Assembly (NCBI GenBank): GCA_910586485.1
Contig: CAJUIA010000016.1
Coordinates: 1-64,000, forward strand
Direction: 5' to 3'
Length of the DNA: 64,000 bases
DNA from: an uncultured Acetatifactor sp.
Lineage (GTDB): Bacteria > Bacillota > Clostridia > Lachnospirales > Lachnospiraceae
The position numbers and the translations under genes were made by a program. The notes beneath the pieces are model-generated. The model was not told where the DNA came from. It ran no database searches and saw nothing but the letters and a program-made list of their open reading frames with translations. Of this stretch, positions 1 to 7,273 are shown piece by piece. Numbering within the stretch: the stretch's first letter is position 1; each line of letters opens with the position of its first letter.

Positions 1-47
1 GGAACGAGTAAGAGAATAGAGCCGGTGTTCGGTTTTGAGGGTACAAG

Positions 48-93
48 GACATGGAGGTCAATGACATGGAGGTCATTGGACATAGATGTCATT
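48..93. repeat. three near-identical 15-bp units before a terminator
   Basis: Units of the form GACATGGAGGTCATT occur at 48-62, 63-77 and 79-93, with a few substitutions. The third contains the perfect palindrome GACATAGATGTC. They lie just upstream of a terminator and may be the tail of a gene that starts before the window: frame 1 is open from base 1 to a stop at 103-105, but that is too short to call a CDS. Confidence 0.6.
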
Positions 94-105
94 ATTATAG
101 CATAA

Positions 106-136
106 AAAGGAAAGCAGTTTTCTGCTTTCCTTTTTT
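106..136 (+). terminator. intrinsic terminator of the gene upstream of the window
   Basis: A 12-bp perfect stem (AAAGGAAAGCAG at 106-117 pairing with CTGCTTTCCTTT at 122-133) has a 4-nt loop and a run of T. It separates the upstream transcript from cheV. Confidence 0.85.
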
Positions 137-243
137 GATAAAATTTTCAGATAGTAGTTTCATTTTTGCGGAAAGTATGTTAAACTGATAGAGAATGGTG
201 GGCAGTAGGATTCTGAACTAGAAAAAAGTAATGAGGTGGAAAA

Positions 244-1155
244 ATGGATACTAAAATTTTATTGGAAAACGGAACAAACGAGCTGGAGATTCTTGAATTT
301 ACGTTAGGAAATAATTCCTATGGCATTAATGTGGCTAAGATAAGAGAAATCATTACATATGAGGAAGTCACACCCGTTCCCAATTCCCATCCCAGCATAG
401 AAGGTATTTTTATGCCGAGAGACATTATGATTACCGCCATTGATCTGAAGAACTGCCTGGGCAGGGGAGTTTCGGAGCCTACAGGATTGTTTATTCTGAC
501 AAACTTTAATAAGCTGGACCTTGCTTTTCATGTTGACAGTGTGCAGGGAATCCACAGAGTATCCTGGAGAGACATCATTAAACCTGACGCAACGATTTCA
601 ACAACGGATGAAAGCGTGTCAACGGGAATTATCAAGCAGGAAGGGAAGCTGATTATCATTCTGGACTTTGAAAAAATTGTTACCGACATTAATCCTGAGA
701 CCGGCTTGAAGGTATCTGAAATCAGCGAGCTTGGAGAAAGAAAGAGAAGTAATGTGCCTATTTTGATTGCAGAGGATTCGCCTTTGCTGAATAAGTTGAT
801 TGTAGACTGCCTGAAGAAGGCGGGATATGATAATCTGATTCATACCGAAAACGGACAGCGGGCTTATGATGTGATTACCCAATGTAAGGCAGACGGCAGC
901 CTGCGGGATCATGTTCGATTGATCGTAACGGATATTGAAATGCCGGAGATGGATGGACACAGGCTGACAAAGCTCGTAAAATCCGATGAAACCACGGCAG
1001 ACATCCCCATTATTATTTTCTCTTCTTTAGTGAACGAGGATATGAAGAGAAAGGGCGAAGAACTGGGAGCGGACGCGCAGCTGTCAAAGCCTGAGATTGG
1101 TAATTTGGTAAAAATAGTAGACCGGCTTGTTGACGAAAAGCATTTGGATAAATAA
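244..1155 (+). CDS. cheV: chemotaxis protein CheV (CheW domain plus receiver domain)
   Basis: A 303-residue coupling protein expected to link chemoreceptors to the CheA kinase and to be tuned by phosphorylation. Residues about 15-150 read as a CheW domain and residues 172-295 as a response-regulator receiver. The receiver has the acidic pair E177/D178, the phospho-acceptor D230 in TDIEMPEMDG and the conserved K282 in LSKPE. The length is typical of CheV. The start has an AGGTGG-type ribosome binding site at 234-239. It stands alone between two terminators, so it seems to be monocistronic. No other chemotaxis gene is in the window; its presence implies a motile organism with chemoreceptors encoded elsewhere. 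Confidence 0.93.
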   Translation: MDTKILLENGTNELEILEFTLGNNSYGINVAKIREIITYEEVTPVPNSHPSIEGIFMPRDIMITAIDLKNCLGRGVSEPTGLFILTNFNKLDLAFHVDSVQGIHRVSWRDIIKPDATISTTDESVSTGIIKQEGKLIIILDFEKIVTDINPETGLKVSEISELGERKRSNVPILIAEDSPLLNKLIVDCLKKAGYDNLIHTENGQRAYDVITQCKADGSLRDHVRLIVTDIEMPEMDGHRLTKLVKSDETTADIPIIIFSSLVNEDMKRKGEELGADAQLSKPEIGNLVKIVDRLVDEKHLDK

Positions 1156-1165
1156 AAAATTTATG

Positions 1166-1194
1166 AAGAGCCGAGAAACCTCCCGGCTCTTTTG
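1166..1194 (+). terminator. terminator after cheV
   Basis: AAGAGCCG at 1166-1173 pairs with CGGCTCTT at 1184-1191 across a 10-nt loop, followed by a short T run. Confidence 0.75.
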
Positions 1195-1247
1195 TATGTA
1201 CACGGGCATCCAGCGGATCAGGCTTGGCTGTTTTTGGAGAATATGAA

Positions 1248-2036
1248 ATGAAGACAGAAGAAATTTTGGCCGAAATGAAAAGCGCGGATATGGTTTTGGC
1301 AGGATTGGGTGAGGAATTTGATGATTTTTCGCGTCTTCGGAGCTGCTCGGAATTTTTAAGAGGAAAGGAATTGCTGCGGGAGTCCGGTTGTCAGTGGCTT
1401 GTTCCGGCTTGGCAGGAATATTGTTCAGCAAAATTGGAGGATATTATTACTCCGGCTTTAAAGAAGCTTGCAGATATTCTTGTGGATAAAAATTATTTTG
1501 TCGCAGCGACGGCGACCGACAGCAGAATTGCAAGAATCCCCTGGAAGAAGGACCGACTTGTCATGCCCTGCGGTACAACTACCGTTAAACAATGTCCGAA
1601 CGGATGCGGGCATATGCTTGAGCGCGTGACGGAGGATGAGAGAGCGTGCATGAATGCTGCTTTTGAAGAATTGTTTACAGGGCATTTTCCCTCAGAAGGA
1701 TTTCAAATGCCTGCGAGATGCAGCCAATGCGGAGCGCCGATGGTATTGAATAATGTTTTTGCCGAAAATTATGACGAGCAGGGGTATCGGGAGCAGTGGG
1801 AAGTATATACGAAATGGCTTCAGGGGACCTTGAACCGCAGGCTGCTTGTGCTGGAGCTGGGAGAAGGTATGCGGTTTCCTACGGTGATCCGCTGGCCCTT
1901 TGAAAAAATTGCATACTTTAACAGGAAAGCAATTTTTGTTCGTGTGAATGAATCACTGTATCAGCTGACCGAGGAATTGTCGGAAAAAGGTTTGGGAATT
2001 TCGAAGAATGCGATTGCCTGGCTGGAGAGTCTATGA
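1248..2036 (+). CDS. degenerate sirtuin-like (Sir2-fold) protein
   Basis: A 262-residue protein that I read as a divergent Sir2-family member. The best match is the C-terminal part: VLELGEGMRFPTVIRWPF (201-218) then FNRKAIFVRVN (224-234) follow the pattern of bacterial Sir2-like proteins (LELGVG..TP.II.YPF...NPKA....N). Two cysteine pairs, C116/C120 and C158/C161, fit the sirtuin zinc site. The NAD-binding GAGxS motif is replaced by LAGLGEEF (18-24 region), TQNxD by TATDSR (88-93), and the catalytic histidine before the zinc module is not visible (MPCGTTTVKQC). Deacetylase activity is therefore doubtful. The start at 1248 is preferred over an upstream TTG (1224) because GGAGA lies at 1236-1240. 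The next gene begins 50 bp downstream. Confidence 0.55.
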   Translation: MKTEEILAEMKSADMVLAGLGEEFDDFSRLRSCSEFLRGKELLRESGCQWLVPAWQEYCSAKLEDIITPALKKLADILVDKNYFVAATATDSRIARIPWKKDRLVMPCGTTTVKQCPNGCGHMLERVTEDERACMNAAFEELFTGHFPSEGFQMPARCSQCGAPMVLNNVFAENYDEQGYREQWEVYTKWLQGTLNRRLLVLELGEGMRFPTVIRWPFEKIAYFNRKAIFVRVNESLYQLTEELSEKGLGISKNAIAWLESL

Positions 2037-2086
2037 TACAATGAGCGCATGAGGCAAAAGAAAACAGGAAAGTTGAGGAGATATTT

Positions 2087-3979
2087 ATGCCTTCACAAGA
2101 GGATTATCTGGATAATCTGTTAAGAGATGTGACAGAGAGTGATGAACAGGATGAGAGCATTTTCGGGCAGGATGAAGAAGGGACAGATCCGGATATGGGA
2201 ATTGCCGACCTGGATGCGGAAGCGCCTGATCTGGATGACGTCTCCGAAATGTCGGAAGATGAGATTAACAGGCTGCTTTCTGCAGGCGCCGATCAGGAGG
2301 ATGAATTATCAAGCGCTTCCGATATGGATCTTTCGGATGAGGATGTGCTGAAAATGCTGGAAGAGAGCGACGACGAGGAGCTTCAGGATATTCAGGATAT
2401 GCTGCAGAAGTCTGATAATAACGAGGCGGTGGATGATTCTATTACCGCAATGCTTGAGGATTATCCGGAGGAAGATCTGGAGACTAAAATTCTGGGCGGT
2501 GAAGATGAGGATTCGGACGGCAGTGAAAAGAAAGGTTTGGCGGAAGATTCCCGGAAGGATAAAAAAGAGCTTGCCAGGCAGAAAAAAGAAAAGCAAAGAG
2601 AAGAGGCGGCTGCCAGAAAAGCAGAAAAGAAGGCGGCAAAGGCAGCAAAAAAAGAAAAATCCAATCGCAGACAGAAGAATGAAAAACGGGAAGAAAAGCA
2701 GTCTGATGAGCAGCGGGAGGATGGGACGCAGGAAGATTTGGCGGATCAGGATTTGTTTGACCCGTCTGTTTTGGATTCCATTGTTTCCGAGGCTGACCGG
2801 GCAGGACAGCGGCAGGAGCAGTCGGAAGAGGCAGTGACCTCCGAGCCGGATGTGATAGATGCCGTTGAAGAGCAGGTCCCTGAAGCAGTGGGGATAGACG
2901 GCGGGGAGCTGGATCTTGACAGTCTGTTTGGAGATGACGGGGATGCGGATCTGCTGGCGGATATGGGTGACGGAGTGGAGAGCCTGCCGGAGAAAGAAGA
3001 TTCCAGGCCTTTGGAGGGCGGAGATAATCCGAAGGAAAAGCAGGGCTTCTTTGCGCGGATCATGAATTTCCTAACAGAGGAAGACGAGGAAGAAAACGAA
3101 AATATTAAGCTGTCCAAGGAAAATAAGGACATCCTGGACGATCTGGATAAGGAAGAAAAGGGAGCAAAGGGCAAAAAGGGAAAGAAGGGTAAAGGGAAAG
3201 ATAAAGATAAGGACTCCAAGGAGATAAAGGAGAAGCCTAAGAAAGCGCCGAAACCGAAGAAGGAAAAGCCCAAGAAGGAGAAGCCGGTTAAGGAGGAAGC
3301 TTCCGTGCCGGGCAAGAAGCTTTCCATGAAAAAGGTACTGCCTGTTGTGCTGGTAGGTGTATCCGTAGGGGTGCTTTTGTTTGTGTTTGTCAATTCCGTA
3401 ACGGATTATTCGGATAAGAATGCGGCGAAGGCTGCCTATTATGCAGGGGATTACCAGACCTGTTATCAGAATCTGTTTGGCAAGGACCTTAATGAGACGG
3501 AAAGTATTATGTTTGGCAAGTCGGAAAGTATTTTATACATTCGGCTTTGGATCCGCGAATATGAGATGTATATGGCAGAGGGTGACAGAGTACGGGCTCT
3601 TGACAGCCTGATCCAGACTATAGACAGCTATCCGGATCTGTATTCCTATGCAGGTCAGTGGAATGCGGAACAGGATATAGCGGCCGGATATGCCATTATT
3701 TTAAATTATTTGTCTGGTGAATTCGGGCTGACGGAGGGGCAGGCACAAACCATTGCCGCAGTGCGAAGCGATCGGGAATATACCAAGATGGTGACGGCAA
3801 TCGCAGGGGGAAGGACCTTTGAAAACTGGGATGTGCCGGCAGCGCCTGAAGTGCCGAAGCAGGACCCTGCAGCGCCGGGACAAGATCCGACAGTTTCGGA
3901 ACCGGAGGAAAATCAGATTCCGGATATGCTGCCGGAGGAAGACGGACTTGGCAATGACACCTTTATTGACAATCAGTAG
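2087..3979 (+). CDS. large acidic/lysine-rich single-pass membrane protein with repeated FliM-like short motifs
   Basis: A 630-residue protein that I cannot place in a named family. Residues 1-140 are very acidic and hold repeated short motifs: SQEDYLDNLL (3-12), SEDEINRLLS (56-65), SDEDVLKMLE (83-92). These resemble the LSQxEIDALL motif at the N terminus of FliM/FliY. Residues about 160-210 are a charged K/E/A-rich helix, probably a coiled coil. Residues 355-410 are a lysine-rich block. A single transmembrane helix is at about 417-438. The C-terminal part (about 440-600) looks helical and TPR-like, followed by a P/E/D-rich tail. By the positive-inside rule the long N-terminal part is cytoplasmic. 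The start follows GAGGAGA. It probably shares a transcript with the sirtuin-like gene; hisH follows 42 bp later. Confidence 0.75.
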   Translation: MPSQEDYLDNLLRDVTESDEQDESIFGQDEEGTDPDMGIADLDAEAPDLDDVSEMSEDEINRLLSAGADQEDELSSASDMDLSDEDVLKMLEESDDEELQDIQDMLQKSDNNEAVDDSITAMLEDYPEEDLETKILGGEDEDSDGSEKKGLAEDSRKDKKELARQKKEKQREEAAARKAEKKAAKAAKKEKSNRRQKNEKREEKQSDEQREDGTQEDLADQDLFDPSVLDSIVSEADRAGQRQEQSEEAVTSEPDVIDAVEEQVPEAVGIDGGELDLDSLFGDDGDADLLADMGDGVESLPEKEDSRPLEGGDNPKEKQGFFARIMNFLTEEDEEENENIKLSKENKDILDDLDKEEKGAKGKKGKKGKGKDKDKDSKEIKEKPKKAPKPKKEKPKKEKPVKEEASVPGKKLSMKKVLPVVLVGVSVGVLLFVFVNSVTDYSDKNAAKAAYYAGDYQTCYQNLFGKDLNETESIMFGKSESILYIRLWIREYEMYMAEGDRVRALDSLIQTIDSYPDLYSYAGQWNAEQDIAAGYAIILNYLSGEFGLTEGQAQTIAAVRSDREYTKMVTAIAGGRTFENWDVPAAPEVPKQDPAAPGQDPTVSEPEENQIPDMLPEEDGLGNDTFIDNQ

Positions 3980-4021
3980 GTGAAAGGGAAAAGGCCGCAT
4001 GGGCGGTGGAATGAGGGAAAT

Positions 4022-4636
4022 ATGATTGCAATCATTGATTATGATGCGGGCAATATTCGAAGCGTGGAGAAGGCGTTTGCGTTTTTGGGGGAGGCGGCTG
4101 TCGTTACCAGAGATCCAAAGACCATTTTTGGTGCAAACGGGGTAGTTCTTCCCGGAGTAGGCGCTTTCGGGGATGCCATGGGGAAGCTGAAGGCTTATGG
4201 CCTGGACCAGGTAGTCAAAGAGTGCGTTGCCAGCAATATGCCGTTTTTAGGAATCTGTCTGGGGCTGCAGCTTCTGTTTGCGGAGAGCGAAGAGTCTCCC
4301 GGAGTGGAAGGGCTGCATATTCTGGAAGGCAGGGTTTTAAAAATTCCGTCTGAGCAAGGCTTAAAGGTGCCGCATATTGGCTGGAACAGTTTACAGTTTC
4401 CGTTTAGGGGTCGTTTATTTGAAAGCCTACAGGAAAATCCTTTCGTTTATTTTGTCCATTCCTATTATCTGCAGGCGGCAGATGCGGGAATTGTTACTGC
4501 CACTGCAGATTATGGCGTACAGATTCATGCTTCTGTTGAAAAGGGGAATCTGTTTGCCTGTCAGTTTCATCCGGAGAAAAGCTCAGATGTGGGAATGCAG
4601 ATATTGCGGAACTTTATCAAAGTCGTGAAAGGGTAA
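4022..4636 (+). CDS. hisH: imidazole glycerol phosphate synthase, glutaminase subunit HisH
   Basis: A class I glutamine amidotransferase that supplies ammonia to HisF for imidazole glycerol phosphate and AICAR formation in histidine synthesis. The nucleophile C79 lies in GICLGLQ, and H183/E185 in FHPEKS complete the triad. At 204 residues it is full length. An in-frame extension to 3980 exists, but ATG 4022 has GAGGGAAA just upstream and gives the family-typical MIAIIDYDAGN start. hisF follows after 4 bp. No other his gene is nearby, so hisHF is detached from the rest of the pathway. Confidence 0.96.
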   Translation: MIAIIDYDAGNIRSVEKAFAFLGEAAVVTRDPKTIFGANGVVLPGVGAFGDAMGKLKAYGLDQVVKECVASNMPFLGICLGLQLLFAESEESPGVEGLHILEGRVLKIPSEQGLKVPHIGWNSLQFPFRGRLFESLQENPFVYFVHSYYLQAADAGIVTATADYGVQIHASVEKGNLFACQFHPEKSSDVGMQILRNFIKVVKG

Positions 4637-4640
4637 CCGA

Positions 4641-5402
4641 ATGTATACAAAGAGAGTAATTCCCTGTCTGGATGTAAAGGACGGGCGGGTGGTTAAGTGC
4701 GTTAAATTCTTAAATCCCAGAGATGCCGGCGATCCGGCAGAGGCTGCGGCGGCATATGACAGGGAAGGCGCAGACGAGCTGACTTTTTTGGATATTAACG
4801 CTTCCGCAGACAGCCGGGCTACGCAGTTAGCGTGGGTGCGCAGGGTGGCAGAAAGAGTTTTTATTCCCTTTACCGTTGGCGGCGGAGTCCGCACGATAGA
4901 TGATTTTCGAGCAATATTGAGGGAAGGTGCGGATAAGGTTGCCGTTAATTCCGCCGCAATTATGAATCCCCGGCTGATTTCAGACGGAGCGGAGAAATTT
5001 GGCAGTCAGTGTGTGGTGGTGGCGATTGATGCCAAGCGCAGGGCGGACGGCAGCGGATGGAATATTTTTAAAAACGGCGGCCGTGTAGATATGGAAATGG
5101 ATGCCATAGAGTGGGCCGTCAAGGCGGAAGCGCTGGGAGCGGGGGAAATTCTGCTGACCAGCATGGACGGTGACGGCACGAGAGAGGGCTATGATCTGGA
5201 GCTGACCAGGACGGTGGCGGAGGCTGTGAAGATTCCCGTAATCGCTTCGGGGGGTGCCGGAAAACCGGAGCATTTTTACGATGCACTTGTGAAGGCAAAG
5301 GCAGAGGCCGTGCTGGCTGCTTCTTTGTTTCATTATAAGGAGCTGGAGATTCGTGAGGTAAAGGAGTACCTGCAAAGCAGGGGAGTCAGTGTGCGTCTGT
5401 GA
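4641..5402 (+). CDS. hisF: imidazole glycerol phosphate synthase, cyclase subunit HisF
   Basis: A 253-residue TIM barrel that condenses PRFAR with ammonia from HisH. Catalytic D11 (CLDVKDG) and D130 (VVVAIDAKR) are both present, as are the phosphate-binding glycine motifs VGGGVR (79-84) and SGGAG. It lies 4 bp after hisH, consistent with translational coupling of the heterodimer. ung follows 24 bp later. Confidence 0.97.
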   Translation: MYTKRVIPCLDVKDGRVVKCVKFLNPRDAGDPAEAAAAYDREGADELTFLDINASADSRATQLAWVRRVAERVFIPFTVGGGVRTIDDFRAILREGADKVAVNSAAIMNPRLISDGAEKFGSQCVVVAIDAKRRADGSGWNIFKNGGRVDMEMDAIEWAVKAEALGAGEILLTSMDGDGTREGYDLELTRTVAEAVKIPVIASGGAGKPEHFYDALVKAKAEAVLAASLFHYKELEIREVKEYLQSRGVSVRL

Positions 5403-5426
5403 AAGGAAGAGAGGATTTTTAAAAGT

Positions 5427-6113
5427 ATGGCAATGATTACAAATGACTGGCTGGCGGAGCTGGAGCCGGAATTTCATAAGCCTTATTACAAAAACTTGTA
5501 TCAGTTTGTGTTGAACGAATATAATACATCCCAGGTCTTTCCGCCTGCGGATGATATTTTTAATGCTTTTCATCTGACGCCGCTTAGTCAGGTGAAGGTG
5601 GTTATCATCGGGCAGGACCCCTATCATAATGTGGGGCAGGCACACGGGCTTTGCTTTTCCGTAAAGCCGGAGGTAGATATACCGCCTTCGCTGGTGAATA
5701 TTTACAAGGAGTTACATGATGATTTGGGATGTTACATTCCGGATAACGGTTACCTGGTCAAGTGGGCCAGACAGGGAGTGTTGATGCTCAATACGGTGCT
5801 GACCGTTCGCGCCCATATGGCAAATTCCCATCGTGGGAAAGGCTGGGAGGAATTTACGGATGCTGCCATCAAGGCCTTAAACAGGCAGGACCGGCCCATT
5901 GTGTTTATTCTCTGGGGCAGGCCGGCACAAATGAAGGAGAGGATGCTGAATAATCCGCATCATTTGATCTTAAAGGCGCCTCATCCCAGTCCGTTATCGG
6001 CATATAACGGTTTTTTCGGCAGTAAGCCCTTCAGCCAGACCAATCGGTTTCTGGAGGAACATGGCGCAGCGCCTATAGACTGGCAGATCGAAAATGTAAA
6101 CAGCGCAGAGTAA
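5427..6113 (+). CDS. ung: uracil-DNA glycosylase, family 1
   Basis: Excises uracil from DNA to start base-excision repair. The water-activating motif GQDPYHN (D64) and the C-terminal HPSPLSA motif (H186) are intact, with LNT at 121-123. At 228 residues it has the usual family length. The start is preceded by a GGAAGAGAGG-type site. ATG 5433 is an alternative start two codons in. The last bases and stop codon form one copy of a 16-bp direct repeat that flanks the element immediately downstream, so the natural end of this gene may have been altered or preserved by that event. Confidence 0.97.
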   Translation: MAMITNDWLAELEPEFHKPYYKNLYQFVLNEYNTSQVFPPADDIFNAFHLTPLSQVKVVIIGQDPYHNVGQAHGLCFSVKPEVDIPPSLVNIYKELHDDLGCYIPDNGYLVKWARQGVLMLNTVLTVRAHMANSHRGKGWEEFTDAAIKALNRQDRPIVFILWGRPAQMKERMLNNPHHLILKAPHPSPLSAYNGFFGSKPFSQTNRFLEEHGAAPIDWQIENVNSAE

Positions 6114-6233
6114 AATCAAGCGACGCGAAGCGGCATTTGATTTTACTGCGCGTTTAACGAGCAAGGGCCTGCGTCAGCAGGCAGAAAGCGCGTTAGCGCG
6201 AGCTTGCGAGTGAGATCCAGCGCAGAGTAAAAT
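6101..6233. repeat. small structured repeat element flanked by a 16-bp direct duplication at the ung stop codon
   Basis: CAGCGCAGAGTAAAAT is present at 6101-6116 (including the ung stop) and again at 6218-6233. The roughly 101 bp between contains hairpins: TAAAATCAA (6111-6119) with TTGATTTTA (6137-6145), and GCCTGC/GCAGGC around a 4-nt loop (6167-6182), plus several GCGCG/GCGAG words. There is no coding potential. The layout is that of a MITE- or REP-like element with a target-site duplication, or of a local tandem duplication. Confidence 0.6.
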
Positions 6234-6276
6234 TCTAAAGCAGAATAAAATTTTAAATCAGAAAAGGAAGCTTACA

Positions 6277-7254
6277 ATGAAAATTGCAATTATGGGTTAT
6301 GGTAATCTGGGAAGAGGTGTCGAGTGCGCCGTGGGACAAAACGATGACATGGAGCTGGTGGGCGTGTTTACGAGAAGAAGTCCCGAAACGGTAAAAACGG
6401 TAAGCGGCGTACCTGTTTATCCTGCGGATTGTTTGGTGGAAAAAAGGGAAGAAATTGATGTATTGGTGATGTGCGGAGGCTCCGCCACGGATCTGCCAGA
6501 GCAGACGCCAGAGTATGCAAAATATTTTAATATAGTTGACAGCTTTGATACCCATGCGAAAATTCCTGAACATTTTGCAAGGGTAGATCAGGCGGCGAAG
6601 GAAGGCGGGAATGTGGCCATGATTTCCGTGGGCTGGGATCCGGGCATGTTTTCCCTGAATCGGCTGTATGCCGGTGCAATCCTTCGGGAGGGCAGGGATT
6701 ATACCTTCTGGGGTAAGGGAGTGAGCCAGGGGCATTCCGATGCCATACGCAGGATCCCCGGAGTAAAGGATGCAAAGCAGTACACGATTCCGGTGGAATC
6801 CGCGTTAAATGCGGTACGGAATTGCGAGAATCCTGAGCTGACGGTACGCCAGAAGCATACCAGAGAATGCTTCGTGGTGGCGGAGGAAGGTGCGGACCGG
6901 GTGCGGATTGAGGAAGAGATCAAAACCATGCCCAATTATTTTGCAGATTATGACACTACGGTTCATTTTATCACCGAGGAAGAGCTTCAGCGGGATCATG
7001 CGGGAATTCCTCACGGCGGCATGGTGCTGCGAACGGGAAAGACCGGTACTGGCGGCGAGCATAATCATGTCATCGAGTACAGCTTAAAGCTGGACTCCAA
7101 TCCGGAGTTTACGGCCTGTGTGCTGGCAGCCTATGCAAGGGCGGCTTACCGCATGAGCAGGGAAGGCATGACAGGATGTAAGACGGTGTTTGATGTGGCG
7201 CCGGCTTATTTGAGCCCTCTGACGGCAGAAGAGATGCGAAGCAGGCTTTTGTAA
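6277..7254 (+). CDS. ddh: meso-diaminopimelate D-dehydrogenase
   Basis: NADPH-dependent enzyme that converts tetrahydrodipicolinate directly to meso-diaminopimelate, bypassing the acylated intermediates. The 325-residue length and the N-terminal Rossmann motif GYGNLGRG (7-14) match the family, as do MCGGSATDLPEQTP, the VDSFDTHAKIP region and the GWDPGMFSLNR segment that contacts the substrate. AAGGAAG precedes the start. It heads a run with a lysA-like gene and an LD-carboxypeptidase, all dealing with meso-DAP. The repeat element lies directly upstream. I see no lysine riboswitch in front of it. Confidence 0.95.
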   Translation: MKIAIMGYGNLGRGVECAVGQNDDMELVGVFTRRSPETVKTVSGVPVYPADCLVEKREEIDVLVMCGGSATDLPEQTPEYAKYFNIVDSFDTHAKIPEHFARVDQAAKEGGNVAMISVGWDPGMFSLNRLYAGAILREGRDYTFWGKGVSQGHSDAIRRIPGVKDAKQYTIPVESALNAVRNCENPELTVRQKHTRECFVVAEEGADRVRIEEEIKTMPNYFADYDTTVHFITEEELQRDHAGIPHGGMVLRTGKTGTGGEHNHVIEYSLKLDSNPEFTACVLAAYARAAYRMSREGMTGCKTVFDVAPAYLSPLTAEEMRSRLL

Positions 7255-7273
7255 GCTTAAAGGAGTACAAATT

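Noticed and set aside
1..105. Open frame at the left edge of the window
   Set aside because: Only about 34 codons with no recognisable protein; the repeat content explains it, and the true reading frame of any upstream gene cannot be decided.
2746..3393. 215-residue minus-strand frame
   Set aside because: It is the serine/phenylalanine-rich mirror of the lysine/glutamate-rich gene on the plus strand, without ribosome binding site.
6101..6233. Reading the ung downstream hairpins as a plain terminator
   Set aside because: There is no T run after the stems, and the flanking 16-bp duplication needs another explanation.
6234..6276. Lysine riboswitch before ddh
   Set aside because: The gap is too short and shows no conserved riboswitch core.
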